Source: Fasciola hepatica (Eukaryota; Platyhelminthes; Trematoda; Plagiorchiida; Fasciolidae). Taken from it: 64,000 nucleotides of DNA. The position numbers were made by a program, and so were the translations under genes. The notes beneath the pieces were generated by a model. It saw only the letters and a program-made list of their open reading frames with translations. It was not told where the DNA came from and ran no database searches. The stretch is taken from assembly GCA_948099385.1 (NCBI GenBank), contig CANUEZ040000061.1, positions 11,392,001-11,456,000 on the forward strand, written 5' to 3'. Shown piece after piece: positions 1 to 11,389 of this stretch. The first letter of the stretch is position 1. Each line of letters begins with the position of its first letter.

Positions 1-773
1 CAAGGGCCTGACTGGACCACACTGCTGATCGAAGTTTTTTGCCGTTTCAGAGTGGGTAAAGTGGCCTTGTCCGCCGATATTAGGGAAATGTTTCATCAGG
101 TGAAAATACCGGTAGGAGAACGAGATGCGTTGCGTTTCCTGTGGCGGGAAGAGAGAGACCGGGACAACGCAGTGGTGAATTATAGGATGGCCATCCACCT
201 CTTCGGAGCCATATCGTCACCATTCTGTGCGAACTACGCCCTCCGAGAATCAGCGAACAAGCATGGCGATCTAGTCCATCGGACGGCGGTAGATAGCCTC
301 AGCAGGAAATTTTACGTTTACGACTACCTATGGTCATTCGAGGATGTGGAATCAGCTCTAGCGCAGTTCAGGGGTCTGACGAGATTGCTGAAAGGGGGCG
401 GCTTCCATCTAACTAAATGGATGTCGAACGCTTCAGAAGTGTTGAACGTCATCGCGTATCACGAAAAGACCGAAAGAGTAAGAGATTTGGACGGCTCTCC
501 ACTTCCTATCGAGCGCACTTTAGGAATACAGTGGACGCGGAAACGGACGACTTTGTTTTCGAGCCAAAAGTTCCCGAGCTGCCAATAACCCGTCGTGGCA
601 TACTATCTGCTGTCTCTAGTTTGTTGGACCCGCTCGGTTTTTTCTCACCATGGCTGCTACCCGGAAAGATTTTGCTGCTGCGGATGTGCCGTAAGAAAGT
701 TGATTGGGACCAGTCACTGAACCGAGAGGACCGGCTAGACTGGGAAGAATTTTTGAACACCTTGAAGAAATAA
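1..773 (+). pseudogene. BEL/Pao reverse transcriptase fragment
   Basis: The first frame (52-588) carries the RT palm: an LSADI segment with the first catalytic Asp, a MFHQV motif, and an HLFGAISSPFCANYALR stretch diagnostic of BEL/Pao. The catalytic YVDD box reads YVYD (codon at 319-321 is TAC where GAC is expected), so the enzyme would be inactive. The reading then moves to a second frame (about 560-773), which holds the TRRGILSAVSSLLDPLGF segment that follows the palm in this family. The ATG at 52 is internal; the domain continues out of the window to the left. Confidence 0.85.
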
Positions 774-797
774 GGAGACATAAGGATTCCACGATGT

Positions 798-1535
798 TTG
801 ACTCCTGGCCATACGATGCGGACTGGAGAACTACATACTTTTTCCGAAGTATCCGAAGTCGGTTATGGGGCTATGGTGTACGGACGATTGTGCACAGGAG
901 ATGGACAAAATACTACGAGGATCCTGTTCACTAAAGCCCGCGTCGCCCCACTGAAGTCGGTCTCGATTCCACGCCTTGAACTCATCGCAGCCGTGTTGGC
1001 AGTCAGGGTGGTGCAAGCTGTGAAGAGATGTTTCGACCTCTACATTTGGTCGGTTAGCTATCGGACGGACTCAATGATAGTATTTTACTATATTAACGAC
1101 GTCCGGAGCCGGCTAAGTACTTTCGTCGCTAACCGACTCACGAATATCCAAGATGAATCAGCCACGAACCAGTGGAATCATGTCAGGTCTGGCGATAATC
1201 CGGCCGACCTGTGCTCCCGAGGTGCGACCAACTTCAGGCAACTAGACACGTGGACGAGGGGGCCAAACTTCCTGCACTTGCCCAAACAGGACTGGCCCGT
1301 GTTCGAATTAAAACCTCCTACGGAAGCAGAACAGGAGATCAAAGGCGTAGTGATAGCGGCCAACGTCGTCGAAGCGACATCCATTCTATCGCGACTGGTC
1401 AGGTTTTCTTCCTGGATGAAGACGCTTCGTTCGCTAGTTTGGTTAACCAGGTTCAAGAGACATTTACTAGTCATGAAAGGGCTACGCCCCTCAGGCTGGA
1501 TACGGGTCGGCCCGATAAGTCCCGATGAACTATAA
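798..1535 (+). pseudogene. BEL/Pao RNase H region
   Basis: The reading frame carries the RNase H-like part of Pao pol. It has a VAPLKSVSIPRLELIAAVLA motif around residues 48-67, a YRTDSMIV segment with a conserved Asp, a FVANRL stretch, and a QWNHVRSGDNPADLCSRG motif near residues 125-142. It is open for 245 codons. The frame differs from the RT segment before it and the integrase segment after it, so it survives only as one piece of a broken polyprotein. Confidence 0.82.
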
Positions 1536-1559
1536 GCTGCAGAATACAATATTTTCAGA

Positions 1560-2218
1560 ATGATACAACGCGAGGCTTTTGCCCGAGAACTAGAGAGGGC
1601 GGAAGAAGTGAGACCGATCAATAAAGACAAACCATCTCCAAGAGGCGAATTGAAGCGTTTAAACCCCATACTCATTGATGGACTGCTGCGGGTGGATGGT
1701 AGGCTGGCCAACGCCCACCTGAGCTTCGACACAAAGTATCCTACACTGCTGCCTGCGAGACAACCTGTGGTAGAGTTAATGATCCAACATGTCCACGCCA
1801 TGGAGGGACATGCCGGGGAAAGTCACGTGACGAGCGTCATCCGAAAGCGCCTTTGGTTGCTGAGAAGACGAGAGACTGTGAAACGCGCAATCCGACGTTG
1901 TGTGCAATGTAGGAGACGCAATGCCACGACGGGCAAACAACTTATGGCCCCACTACCAGAATGCAGGGTGACTACGGGCTGGTAGCCGTTCAGCGACACC
2001 GGTTGGGACTTTTTCGGGCCCTTGTGGATCAAGTGCGTGAAAAGATTATAGAGGCAATATGGATGTATCATGAAGTGCATGAAGTCACGTGCGCTACACC
2101 TAGAAGTCGCACATTCGATGACGACCGATTCGTTTCTAGGGGCCTCGCAGAGATTAATCAACCGAAGAGGCGTACCGGCCGATATATACTCAGATAATGG
2201 GTCGGACTTCGTGGGCAC
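1560..2218 (+). pseudogene. BEL/Pao integrase: zinc-binding domain and start of core
   Basis: Codons from 1560 to 1985 encode an RVDGRLANAHL segment, then a His-His-Cys-Cys zinc-binding module: HVHAMEGHAGESHV followed by CVQCRRRNA. The frame breaks near 1961-1985. The second frame (1961-2197) has residues of the integrase core, and a YSDNGSDFVGTH motif with a catalytic-type Asp appears at about 2185-2222 in yet another frame. This matches BEL/Pao integrase, with indels in the core. Confidence 0.8.
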
Positions 2219-2279
2219 TCACCGGGAATTGTAGCGTCGGCACAAAAACATAAACAGGGACGAACTGCAGGATCGAACC

Positions 2280-2903
2280 GTGGCCTACGGCACACGATGG
2301 CATTTCAACCCCCTGCAGGCCAGTCACCGCGGCGGCGTATGGGAACGCATGTACCGGTCCGCCAGACGGATATTGCTGTCAATCATCGAGCAGCAGCTGC
2401 TCGACGACGAGACGCTGAACACCGTCATTACTGAGGTGGAGCGAATCCTGACCAACAGCCTCCTGGTTCCAGTAATGAACGGCGACCCCACATACCTGGC
2501 GCTCACCCCGAACGACTTATTGACGTTAAGGTCGAATGAGGGTTTCCAAGGGCCGGTAAACCTCCGTGGGAGCTACTTCCATGAATGGAAGCAGGCGAAC
2601 TAACTGGCCAAGGTCTTCTGGAGGCGCTGGCTGCAGGAGTACCTACCGGCTTTGCAGACTTGACAGAAGTGGCTGGCCAAAACAAGGTCGCTCAAGGTTG
2701 GGAATGTGGTGATGATCGCAGACGAGCGCGCACATTTCAGCACCTGGTCCTTGGGAGTAGTTACAGAAACCATCGAAAGCACTGGCGGAATGATAAGGAC
2801 GGTGGAGGTGAAGACAGCTAACGGAGTGCTCATTCGTGACATACGCAGTATTAACCTACTCGAGAGCGAAGGCGGAGGAGCTGATAACTCCGAGGCCCAG
2901 TAG
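2280..2903 (+). pseudogene. BEL/Pao integrase end and DUF5641-type domain
   Basis: The frame at 2280-2603 carries WHFNPLQASHRGGVWERM and a LTPNDLL segment, the expected end of the BEL/Pao integrase core. After one frame change, 2600-2903 encodes a run with KVGNVVMIADE and a WSLGVVTETI segment, which is the C-terminal domain (DUF5641) found almost only in BEL/Pao pol. The stop at 2901-2903 is probably the natural pol end. Confidence 0.82.
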
Positions 2904-3554
2904 ACCTTTTTGCACTAGTGATCAAGGTGTGTAAAGAAACCCCATATATGGAAGCAATCCCGACACCCTGACGTATCGAACCATCATACACCCCGAGGCA
3001 CACTCACCTACATTGTACTCGTTACACCACATGGTCTCCGTCAAACGCGTTACAGCGCTCACAGTATTTCGTTGATGTTGCAGAAAGTCCTCCTTTGATG
3101 TGTGGTGATACTTGTGATTCCATTATACATCCGGACACATACGCACATACCCGATGCACGATACGTCCCGCAACCCCTACCAAGCATGTGACTGCGTTCG
3201 CAATTTGCTTTTGTTGACGTTACTGAAATGTCTTTTGCATATGTGGAGGTAGCGGCGATTACGTCATAAACACACACACACGCAGGCACATACAGCCAGG
3301 GCAGGACGGCCCTTTACAAGGACAGCATCTATGTGGCCCCTTCACGCCCGCCATCGGTCATTTGGTCTTGTAGAAGAAGTAGAATAGCCTCACGTCCATG
3401 TGGCCAACGGATTAGGTGCAACCATGAGTAGAACGTTGACGACAAGCATTAGGCGCGCGCACTGACAGCAGGGCCTAGGTAGGTAGAAAGAATCAGTACC
3501 TTCATACCGAACCTTTGACTCTGCTAAGGATCCAGGAGGATTTTGGTGGGCGGT
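2904..3554. other. non-coding stretch after BEL/Pao pol, possible 3' LTR not provable
   Basis: No coding domain is visible. A 3' LTR would be expected here, but its mate would be outside the window, so no LTR can be called. A short CA-rich run (about 3270-3290) is the only simple repeat. Confidence 0.4.
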
Positions 3555-3904
3555 GTAACAGCCGGTCGCGATTCAGTGTTTTTCCTAACATCACTCATTT
3601 GCCTACACCATTGACTTGTCTTTACGAACTGTTTGTTTCTATGGACCAATTGTTGTTTGTTCGCGCCCAGAGCGCTACTTTGGCACATCCTTGTTCAGGA
3701 CCTGCATGACGCACGTGCTCCTTGCTCGCACGCTGCAATTCGGTTTCTCGTTTTTTGAGTCCTTGTGATCGTATTATTGAGGTTTGTATCTTTTTGGTGT
3801 CATTGTTCATTCAATAATCTAGTACCGCAGAATATCACGGATAATCGTCTTTTGATTTCGGGATCCGTTGCGAATTTGGCTACGCATTGCTCAAACGTTT
3901 TTAC
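3555..3904 (-). repeat. MITE-like non-autonomous DNA element, copy A
   Basis: About 350 nt matching, in reverse orientation, the repeats at 18752-19126 and 35724-36097. The ends read GTAAC at 3555-3559 and TTAC at 3901-3904, a short imperfect terminal inverted repeat shared with copy B. The short open frame inside it (3622-3810, minus) recurs in all three copies because the repeat is conserved; I do not regard it as a gene. No clear target-site duplication remains. It interrupts an antisense CR1-like fragment. Confidence 0.75.
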
Positions 3905-4520
3905 ACTTTCTAAGTCTGCACCAGGCTTTGTGTTTTCTGGCCCATGCCTTCAGCTCCCTGAACTCATATCATGCCGACAGGCCATTTCGTTCAATCCTCA
4001 CCGAAGGTGCAAATGCATCCATAAGTGTCATTAGGTTCTCACCGATATGGTTCCACTTCTATTCCGCTTTGCCATAGGTGATCCCTGAATTTTGCTCCTC
4101 CTCCGCATCCACTAGATTTGAGGGCCTTAGTCCGCCGAGCTTACCGCGTTACTTTCCGGGAGCACGCTTTCATTTGCCACCAGATCGAGGTTTATCATCA
4201 AGTGATCGCTCGTCCCTGGTGGTACTGTGAAGACCACTGGATCTAGGTCCACTTCATACCTTGTCATTACTAAATCAAGTATTGAGGAGTTCCGGTTGAT
4301 CCTCCAACGCGTTTCCAGCTGCATGTGTTTGACGAGGGCTGCCACTTGTAGGGCTTGCAGAAGTGCATCTCCGACAGACCACGGTCGTGCATCCTCCTAT
4401 TCCTTATCTATTTCTGGGGCCTCGGGAACCCTCATTGTGCCACCGCTTTATCCTTGCTGACTTTGTCGGTTACCACCGGCATTTCAGTATCCTTATATCT
4501 GTTAGAAAGTGGGCTTCTGT
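3905..4520 (-). mobile_element. CR1-like non-LTR retrotransposon fragment (end of endonuclease and linker)
   Basis: On the minus strand, 4345-4127 encodes an endonuclease C-terminus: NRNSSILDLVMTRYEVDLDP followed by a PPGTSDHLMIN segment, with the SDH catalytic motif of APE-type endonucleases kept. Downstream to 3905 the reading continues with stops into the linker before the RT, for example RELKAWARKHKAWCR. The MITE at 3555-3904 cuts it off. This is a decayed piece. Confidence 0.7.
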
Positions 4521-4582
4521 AAACTCAAAGGAGAGTCACAGGGCCTCTTTACGCTCAAATTATACGGCTTATACACTGCACG

Positions 4583-5564
4583 TCAGGTAATCCCACCCCT
4601 ATTTCCTCTCGCTGGCACAAGGGCTTGGCAACCAGTGATAGCACTCCTTCTAATCTGTCGTCGTCCTACTCTTGGATACAATATTCGAGGTGTGGCCAGA
4701 TTATAGCTTCCTTTTTCGCCAAGAATACATGAGCCTCTTGTGGCAAGAATGTATGCAGTAGTTGATAGGGCCCCGTCTTGCCCTGGTAGCTGCAATCGGG
4801 CACTGCTCAGATAGTTGGAAGCCGTCCGAACGCCAAGGTCAGTCATGTCTGTGGACCACGTTACCGTTGGTGAGTCATTCAGCTCTCTATATTTTAAATC
4901 CACTGAAGCCCCCTGGGTCAGGTGTCTACACTTCCCCGCACTGAGTGTTAGTTGCGGCTGGGTGGTCCAAGACCGACCCCTGTTTGGGTTCTCGTGATGG
5001 TATGTGGCGCCCGTTTCTCCTATCCTTTTCAGGTCCCCTGCAGAGAGGTAACCCGGGTTAAACACGACATCCATTAGGCGGTTCAAATTACGATCGGAAG
5101 TGGACCCAACACCGGTCTCTGTGGGACCTCACTGATGGCCTTACCCCCGTGGATCTGCTGTCCTCCGCTCATTATTAGTGCGTCCTCTGGCTAACGGATA
5201 CCCGGGTCCACTCCAGGACCTGGGGTGCGACACCGGGAGCCTCCATGTTGCTGGGCAGCAGTCTGCGATTCGCGGAGTCGAAGGCCTTTTAAAAATCCAA
5301 GTAGCCGACCTCGACCTTTCCTCTTCCATCCATTCTGGTCGTTACTCGGTCTAAGAATAATGGGAGGTCAGATAGAAAGGACTTGTTTATGGCATATCCA
5401 CGTTGTCTATTGGAGATGACCCTGCATTCAGCTGAGTGAACGGACACTCGGTCACTGATCAGCACCTCCAGTATATTCGGGGGCACTGGTAGTAGGCTGA
5501 GTGGCCAATAATTTTGTACCTCTTCCTTACCATAATTGTGTACGGGGACAACTTCAGCGGTCAA
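4583..5564 (-). mobile_element. CR1-like reverse transcriptase fragment
   Basis: Minus-strand frames carry RT pieces in order. At 5564-5289: VVPVHNYGKEEVQNYWPLSL, then a LEVLI segment and a VEVGYLDF segment, matching the N-terminal RT motifs of the intact-looking CR1-like ORF at 36923-38041. At 5086-4583 there are degraded palm and post-palm pieces, such as a DLGVRTASNYLSSAR run. Many stops and frame changes are present. It is a separate fragment from the endonuclease piece to its left, since the domain order is reversed between them. Confidence 0.65.
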
Positions 5565-8500
5565 CCAGTCTCACGGTGGTTGTGCTTCGGACAGTAACTT
5601 ACCATGCATATGAGTTGGGGGTGCCGCTAAGATGTGGGCTAGGGGACATAGAATCGCAGCGTGGGTGCCATCTGACCCGACGGCCCAGTTCAGGTTCAGC
5701 CTTCTAAGAGCTATCTAGATCTCGTCAGGAGAGAATAAAGCTGACTGCGCTGCCAGTAGCATGACAAGAGTTTCGCAACAGGGTCCGGTCCGTGGTCAGT
5801 TTGACGCACCATCTCGGAGTGCTTCTCGGCACCTCAGCCTTAGTCTTGTTATCTTGTTCGTGGTTGCCGCCTCTATCACAGACGCAGCCTACAGCTAGAC
5901 ACAGGGCTGCTTCTGAAGGAAAGTAGTTTTAGAACGCCTTTGTGCATCGCTTGATCCTCCTGGTTAGTGTGACCTTGCATGATAGCCTACACGGCTTCTG
6001 GAACCGAACGGAAGATTCAAGCACTCCTTCGTACTAGTGGGAAGGGCAAGGCGAGCTTCCGGAGTTCTTTCAGTGGTATACACAGCGAACGACATTCACT
6101 GCCGCAGGCTTGATATTTCTTTCCAGTTTCGATGCACGAAATGGTTAGTTCAACCAGTCTGGCTGAACAATAAGGGAGTCAGTTTAGGTCAGCTCAGGTC
6201 AGATCGCGGGACTCATGGCTTCGGCCTTGTTGATGAATCCAGGCTCTTGCACCAATGAGCTTCAGATGGACCTCGCTTCGTTATGACGTTCAGTTTTCCT
6301 GTAATGATCCCGTGGTTTGGCAATTCGTTCATCTGTGGTAACAAAGCCGGGCAGTTCTACATCCTTCCCCTCTCCCTTTGTGTATGCTGGTCACGGGTAT
6401 TTGCACTTCCTTGTGCGTGGAGGTAAATGCCACTCGTTCATTTACACAAAAAATGCCTAAAAGATCTGCCTGTAGACTAAAGTTATTAGGGTTTCCGACT
6501 TATATCAAGTCAGTGGCAGACCGTAAACTGGGGCTCGTTATTGCCGCTGTCATGTCGGTAAGGTAGATAAGAAAAAACCACGGCCCTAGCACTGACTTCC
6601 GTGGCACTCCACTACAGGCATCGACCGGGTCAGATTGATCATCCTGCTGGCTGACTTAGAAAGATTCTTCACTCATTGTATCACGAAGTGCCACTCGCAT
6701 ATGGAAAATGCCTACAGAATATTTTTCGTGCATGCCCATTACCCACTTACCTGGATTCTCCACTGAGTTTCGCACTTCTGACTGCAAACATCATTCAGTC
6801 CATTTGGGACAAGTTCGGTCGTATCACGCTTGTTCCTTAACTGTAACTCAGTTTGACTTGACCTCGGGACCTGTCTGCGGTGCGCAATCTTGTTATAAAA
6901 CGCTGCTGAACTTCGATTCTCGTATGGTTATCGTTTTGGCAGCATAAATGATGTTCGTGTACGTTTTCTTCATTTATATTTCGCCAGTCTAGTACCTCAG
7001 AATATTCGTATCGATGTTGTTTTGTTTTGGGCGCCGTTCACTTGACTACTCATAACTCCAACACGGAACGACTACTCACAGTGTCCAGCTGTAATCTGTG
7101 CACAAGAAGATGGAGATATAAGCCGAATAAAGGAAAAAACACACGGAATATAAACAAAGGTGATTCAAAAAATCTCTTGGTAGGGTCTCGATGTTTTTAT
7201 TCACTGGGTATTACCAGGTCTATTCTCCTGCGAAAGTCAGTTAATGTGCCTTTCCAGATAACTCAGATTACAAGGAGTTTGACATACGTAAACTTCGAAT
7301 AGCAGATTAAGTGGAAGGATTTAAACTGAACATGAAACCATCGAAGGCTGTTTGCGCTAATCCAGGTGACCTTCATTCCGGCCAAGATAAATGGTGAGAT
7401 AGAAGCAGATCAAGAGGCAACTCACCGGGCAGCATTCTAGAGATCAGTTGAGAGGTCATTTTTTGCAAAGTTATCCACAGTATATTTTACCAACTTCAAA
7501 CCCAGGACTTTCGACTGTGGTCCAGACCAATACTGTAATCGCATAAGACCGTACAGAGTCTTTGTCGAGAGTAAGATCGAGGACCCGGTACGGAGATCTC
7601 TCCGCCTCGTGCATTATTGCCACGGGTGCTCCCGAAAAGCAATAGAAGGAGACGTAATGCTGGATCCTGGAATAGGTCACACGGGAGCTCGTAACATTAT
7701 TAGGCACTTTTTCAGACAACCGTTTACGGTAGCTCGAGGTATGATTGACTGAGTACATCTGCAGGCTGGAAGCTCAAAAGGTAATAATCCTTCCTCCATT
7801 AAACTAGCAATAAAAATGCAGAATTGCAGCACGGCACTTAACTGCTTGAACCCCCGTTCTGATCTGAATGTTTTGCACTTACTAGAGTCAATCGTTTGTT
7901 GATTGTCCGTTGAGCCACAGAGCTGTTGAGCCGAGGGAAGTGAAAATACAAGCTGTTGCCCAACGGAAGCTACCTCCACAGTTGAATGAACGTACCAACC
8001 ACTAGTCGGGGGTTGCTTGTAGCAGATTTGGACATGTCTTCCGCGGGAGTATGGTACATGAGCCGAATGAATACAATCTAACAATCGGGCAGGTTGACTA
8101 CCCAAGAAGCCAACCACGCGCAGGTGCCCATGCTGCTTCCTACTTAAGCACTTGTCCCATGAGTTATAATCCAAGTGGGGTTAGTTATCCACTGCCAGAA
8201 CGCCTTTCTTTAGTTTTAAGGTTCTTCATGTAGGTGGTAGATGACAAAAAACCGTGCTTGTTCCTTGTGCCCTAATGACTGACTTTGCGCAGCTGTATGC
8301 CCCAAGGAGGCTTAGTATCATGAAGAAAGAGGGCGAAATCACCGCCTACCGTTGCACACTATTCAAGTATTTGAGCCCAGATCTTCGGCCGACTGTAGCA
8401 CAATCTGTGGAAAGGATACGCTTTGTGAATGTGACTATATTTGACAAAACGTTACTGATCTCGGCCATACACAACACCTTTGCTTGTTCGTTTGATTGTG

Positions 8501-8759
8501 CAAGAAATCTGAGTTTGGCCTTGAACATTTTCTGACTAATGTTCTTGGACCACAGGGCTCTGGATTTTTGGGTTTTGCTGTTAGGCCTATTTGGTTGTGT
8601 ACTTGTGGTTTTCATATATTTGCACTTTTTGCATTTTTAATATAGTGCCGTAGAAGCTACGAATCAATCTTTTTCTGGTTTGGGATTCGTGTGAATTGGC
8701 TTCACTTTGCGAACTTTACTTTTACGAGCAGCTCGGACAGAACTCTCAGTTCTGATTTG
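5565..8759. other. no recognisable gene or element
   Basis: Open frames here are short or lie in low-information sequence, and none shows a domain I know. The longest, 7677-8174 on the minus strand, has no motif. A BEL/Pao gag would be expected just left of 8760, but I could not recognise one. Confidence 0.4.
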
Positions 8760-8882
8760 ATCCTGGTAGCGGTAACGATGGACACAGGACCAGTTGAGGC
8801 CGTTGCATTTTTCGATGCAGGATCCGATACAAAAGTAATGACCCGTGAGTTGGTGCAGTAACATGGCCCGGAAAGTGAACCC
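8760..8882 (+). pseudogene. BEL/Pao aspartic protease remnant
   Basis: A short frame encodes VAFFDAGSDTKVMTRELVQ ahead of a stop. The D-x-GSD-T pattern matches the BEL/Pao retroviral-type protease active site. Only this motif is convincing. Confidence 0.55.
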
Positions 8883-9480
8883 CACCCCTAGTGATAAGCA
8901 TCGTTTGAGGCACGCTAGCAGTCCATCAGGATAAAATCAAACTACTACTGTCGTAGATGATAGATTAAGAAGTTTCCGATGTTCCACAGGCTTCCTCTGA
9001 TAATGGCACACATAAGAGGCGTACCAAATCGAATAAAGCTATGGACCATCAGTGGCTCCCTTTGCAAAGTAAGCCAGTCGAAGAATCGACGACCAAACAA
9101 TTTTAAATGCTGCTGGACTATGGTGTACGTGCGGCTCACCAGGTACTGGACCAGTGGCTCGGAATGCGCAAAGAGATATCCGTCATTAGCTCCACTTCGG
9201 CTGAATACCGTAGGGACAACCCGCAGCAGGTAGTCGAAAGTCCTCTTCGAACTTCATAGGTCCGACTGAAAATGACATCGAAATCGCATCCCATAGATTT
9301 GAAAACTAAGAGATCGTCTTCTTATTCAGGGAGCGACAGGAACCATCGCTGGAGGATGGAGCTTCCATGCGAACAACAAATCCCTGGAGGCGGCACGCGA
9401 ATGGACAAAGTGGAGAGCAGGTCCTCAGGCGACCTGGGATAAGCCCCCTTACAAACAACTAAGAATTGGTTCTATAATGA

Positions 9481-10226
9481 ATGAGGTGCATAAAGAAATG
9501 TCTGGATCAAGACCCACTATCAAGAAGGGGATACTCAGAAGCTGCGCATTGCCCTCTCAACGTGTGTCATGTTAAGAGAGCAGTCTACGCAGACTGTAGT
9601 GATAGCACATGCTATCTCCCACATAATCCCGTAACAAACCCCAAGAATACAGGAAAGGTAGGAATAGCTTTCAACTGTGCTGCGAAACACCGTGGAGTTT
9701 CTTTGAATGACTGCATTCCGCAAGGCTCCGAGTTGACTACCCTTCCGATCGAGGTATGGTGCCGTTATAAAATGCTCAGGAAAGTCGTATCTAAAGACAC
9801 GGAAAATGTTTCGTAAGGTCAGGATCCCTGCTGAACATAGAGATGCACTTCATCCATCGTGGTGGCCGAATAGCGATACCAACCGATGTTTGACGGTGCA
9901 TCTGTTTGGAGCGATTTCCCTACCATTCCTTGCAAACTTCGTCTTGATAAACAACTAGACAACACAGTAGTTCAGTCTACACTGCAATGCAAAGAAATGT
10001 GATTCATATCTTTTACATCACTGACTTTCCTAGATCATTTGATGGTGCACAAGCGGATATGCAACAGGTGGTCGAGCTGAAGATGATTCTTAAACGAGGT
10101 GGTTTTCACTTAACGAAATGCTTGTCAAACTGCAAGCAAGTAGAACTATACGAAACAGAAAGCAGCGAAGTTCAAGAATTTCAAGGGAATTGTTTGCCTA
10201 TTGAACACGCCTCGGGATGGCAGTAA
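9481..10226 (+). pseudogene. BEL/Pao reverse transcriptase, copy 2
   Basis: The frame at 9481-9816 has YLPHNPVTNPKNTGKVGIAF then CAAKHRGVSLNDCIPQG, the N-terminal RT signature of Pao elements. A frame change near 9805 leads to MFRKVRIPAEHRDALHPSWW and LTVHLFGAISLPFLANF (up to about 9950). The palm continues at 9987-10226; where YVDD is expected the sequence reads YITD, so the first catalytic Asp is lost. GGFHLTKCLSN follows. It matches the RT at 1-773 motif for motif. Confidence 0.82.
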
Positions 10227-10309
10227 GATGCCGAAAATGACGATTTCACATTCCATCTGGAAATTTTAGAGCAACCGGTCATACTTAGAGGGTTGAAGCT
10301 ATCCGTCAT

Positions 10310-11359
10310 ATGCCTGTACAATCTGCTTGGGTTTGTGTCGCTACCGCTGCTTCGGGAAAGACGGTACTACAACTCATATGCGGAAACAAGATAGAGTGGG
10401 ACAAGCAGCTGAACGACGAGTCCGGTAAACAGTGGCTCGGCTGGTTAAATAGACTGGCTGGTCTGGAGCAGGTAAAAATACCCAGAAGCCTAGCTCTTGG
10501 CGGGGCAATGAAAAACTCCTTCACTCCGTTATTCCCCGTGCATGCGAGATGGGATACGGTGCGGTGGCTTACTGCAACCGGGTGGGGGAGGGGAGTAGAC
10601 ATGGAAAAGCCAGGTTGTGGTTTGCCAAAGCCAATATCACTCAAATAGAAATAGAGCCTATCCCGAAGTTGGACTGGCATGCTGCTGTCCTATTCGTGGT
10701 ATTGGCCACCACGTTGAAACGAAGCCCCGTGAGATTATTCATAAATGTGACTATTTGGACAGATTCCTTCGTCACACTTCACTGAATCCACTATACAAGA
10801 ACCCGATTTAACGCAGTGGAAAATTGACTGACAGCTCCTTACAAGTCAACGGGAGGGGGGCCAGTGTCACTACGTGCAGTCATCTGACCATCTTGCTGAT
10901 TTCTGCTCAGAAGACCTTGATCAGTTTTCTATTTGGTTTCTTAGGCTGGAGTCTTTGAGCCTGCCCAAAAGGACTGGCCTTTATTTCAGCTACCCGAAAT
11001 GTGCAACGCGGACTTGGATAAAACACTTCGCACCAGTCGCCCGCGATATCGACAGATACTTCGCCGACCAAATTGTTCTTCTCCCCTGCGTGGACCAAAG
11101 TGCTCAGGTAGCGGTATCGTTGACAGGATACAAACAGCGGACTTTGATACTGACTGGTGTCAGGCCAGGAAGTGGCTTGGATATTGGCCCCATACTTCTT
11201 ACGAAACTCAAAGAAGTAGAGACCGATGAGATACTCCTCATACAAGTGCAAGCATTTGTCTCGGGATATGTATCGTTAGGCAAGAAAGACTCGAGGAAAA
11301 GGAAGCCGGATTTCCCCACAGCCGGTTCAGGTGGCAGTTCCATCTTTGTCGATGGTTAA
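10310..11359 (+). pseudogene. BEL/Pao RNase H region, copy 2
   Basis: Broken frames encode KIEWDKQLN (after the palm), GYGAVAYCNRVGEG, then IEIEPIPKLDWHAAVLFVVL, corresponding to the PRLEL segment of copy 1, and a TIWTDSFVTLH stretch that keeps one RNase H Asp. SSDHLADFCSED (from 10877) corresponds to the DNPADLCSRG motif. At least three frames are needed. Confidence 0.7.
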
Positions 11360-11389
11360 TAGGAGTCGGTGGCAGAATGAAAAACCCAC

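Larger units (their letters stand above)
1..2903 (+). mobile_element. BEL/Pao LTR retrotransposon, pol region, decayed copy 1
   Basis: This is the pol polyprotein of a BEL/Pao element, read in several frames. The order is reverse transcriptase, RNase H, integrase zinc-binding domain, integrase core, then the C-terminal DUF5641-type domain typical of BEL/Pao. The 5' part (gag, protease, start of RT) lies outside the window. Frame changes near 560, 780, 1540, 1960, 2230 and 2600 make it a pseudo-element. No LTR pair can be shown because only the right side is visible. Confidence 0.88.

Noticed and set aside
2904..3554. 3' LTR of BEL/Pao copy 1
   Set aside because: Its partner would be outside the window and no copy exists elsewhere here to define the ends.
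7677..8174. Minus-strand open frame of 165 codons
   Set aside because: No known domain. It lies left of BEL/Pao copy 2, where the antisense of decayed gag would be expected to give random frames.
6700..8660. Further diverged MITE copies near 6950-7030 and 8600-8660
   Set aside because: Short similarity around a TAGTACC-CAGAATAT-like block only; too little to call.
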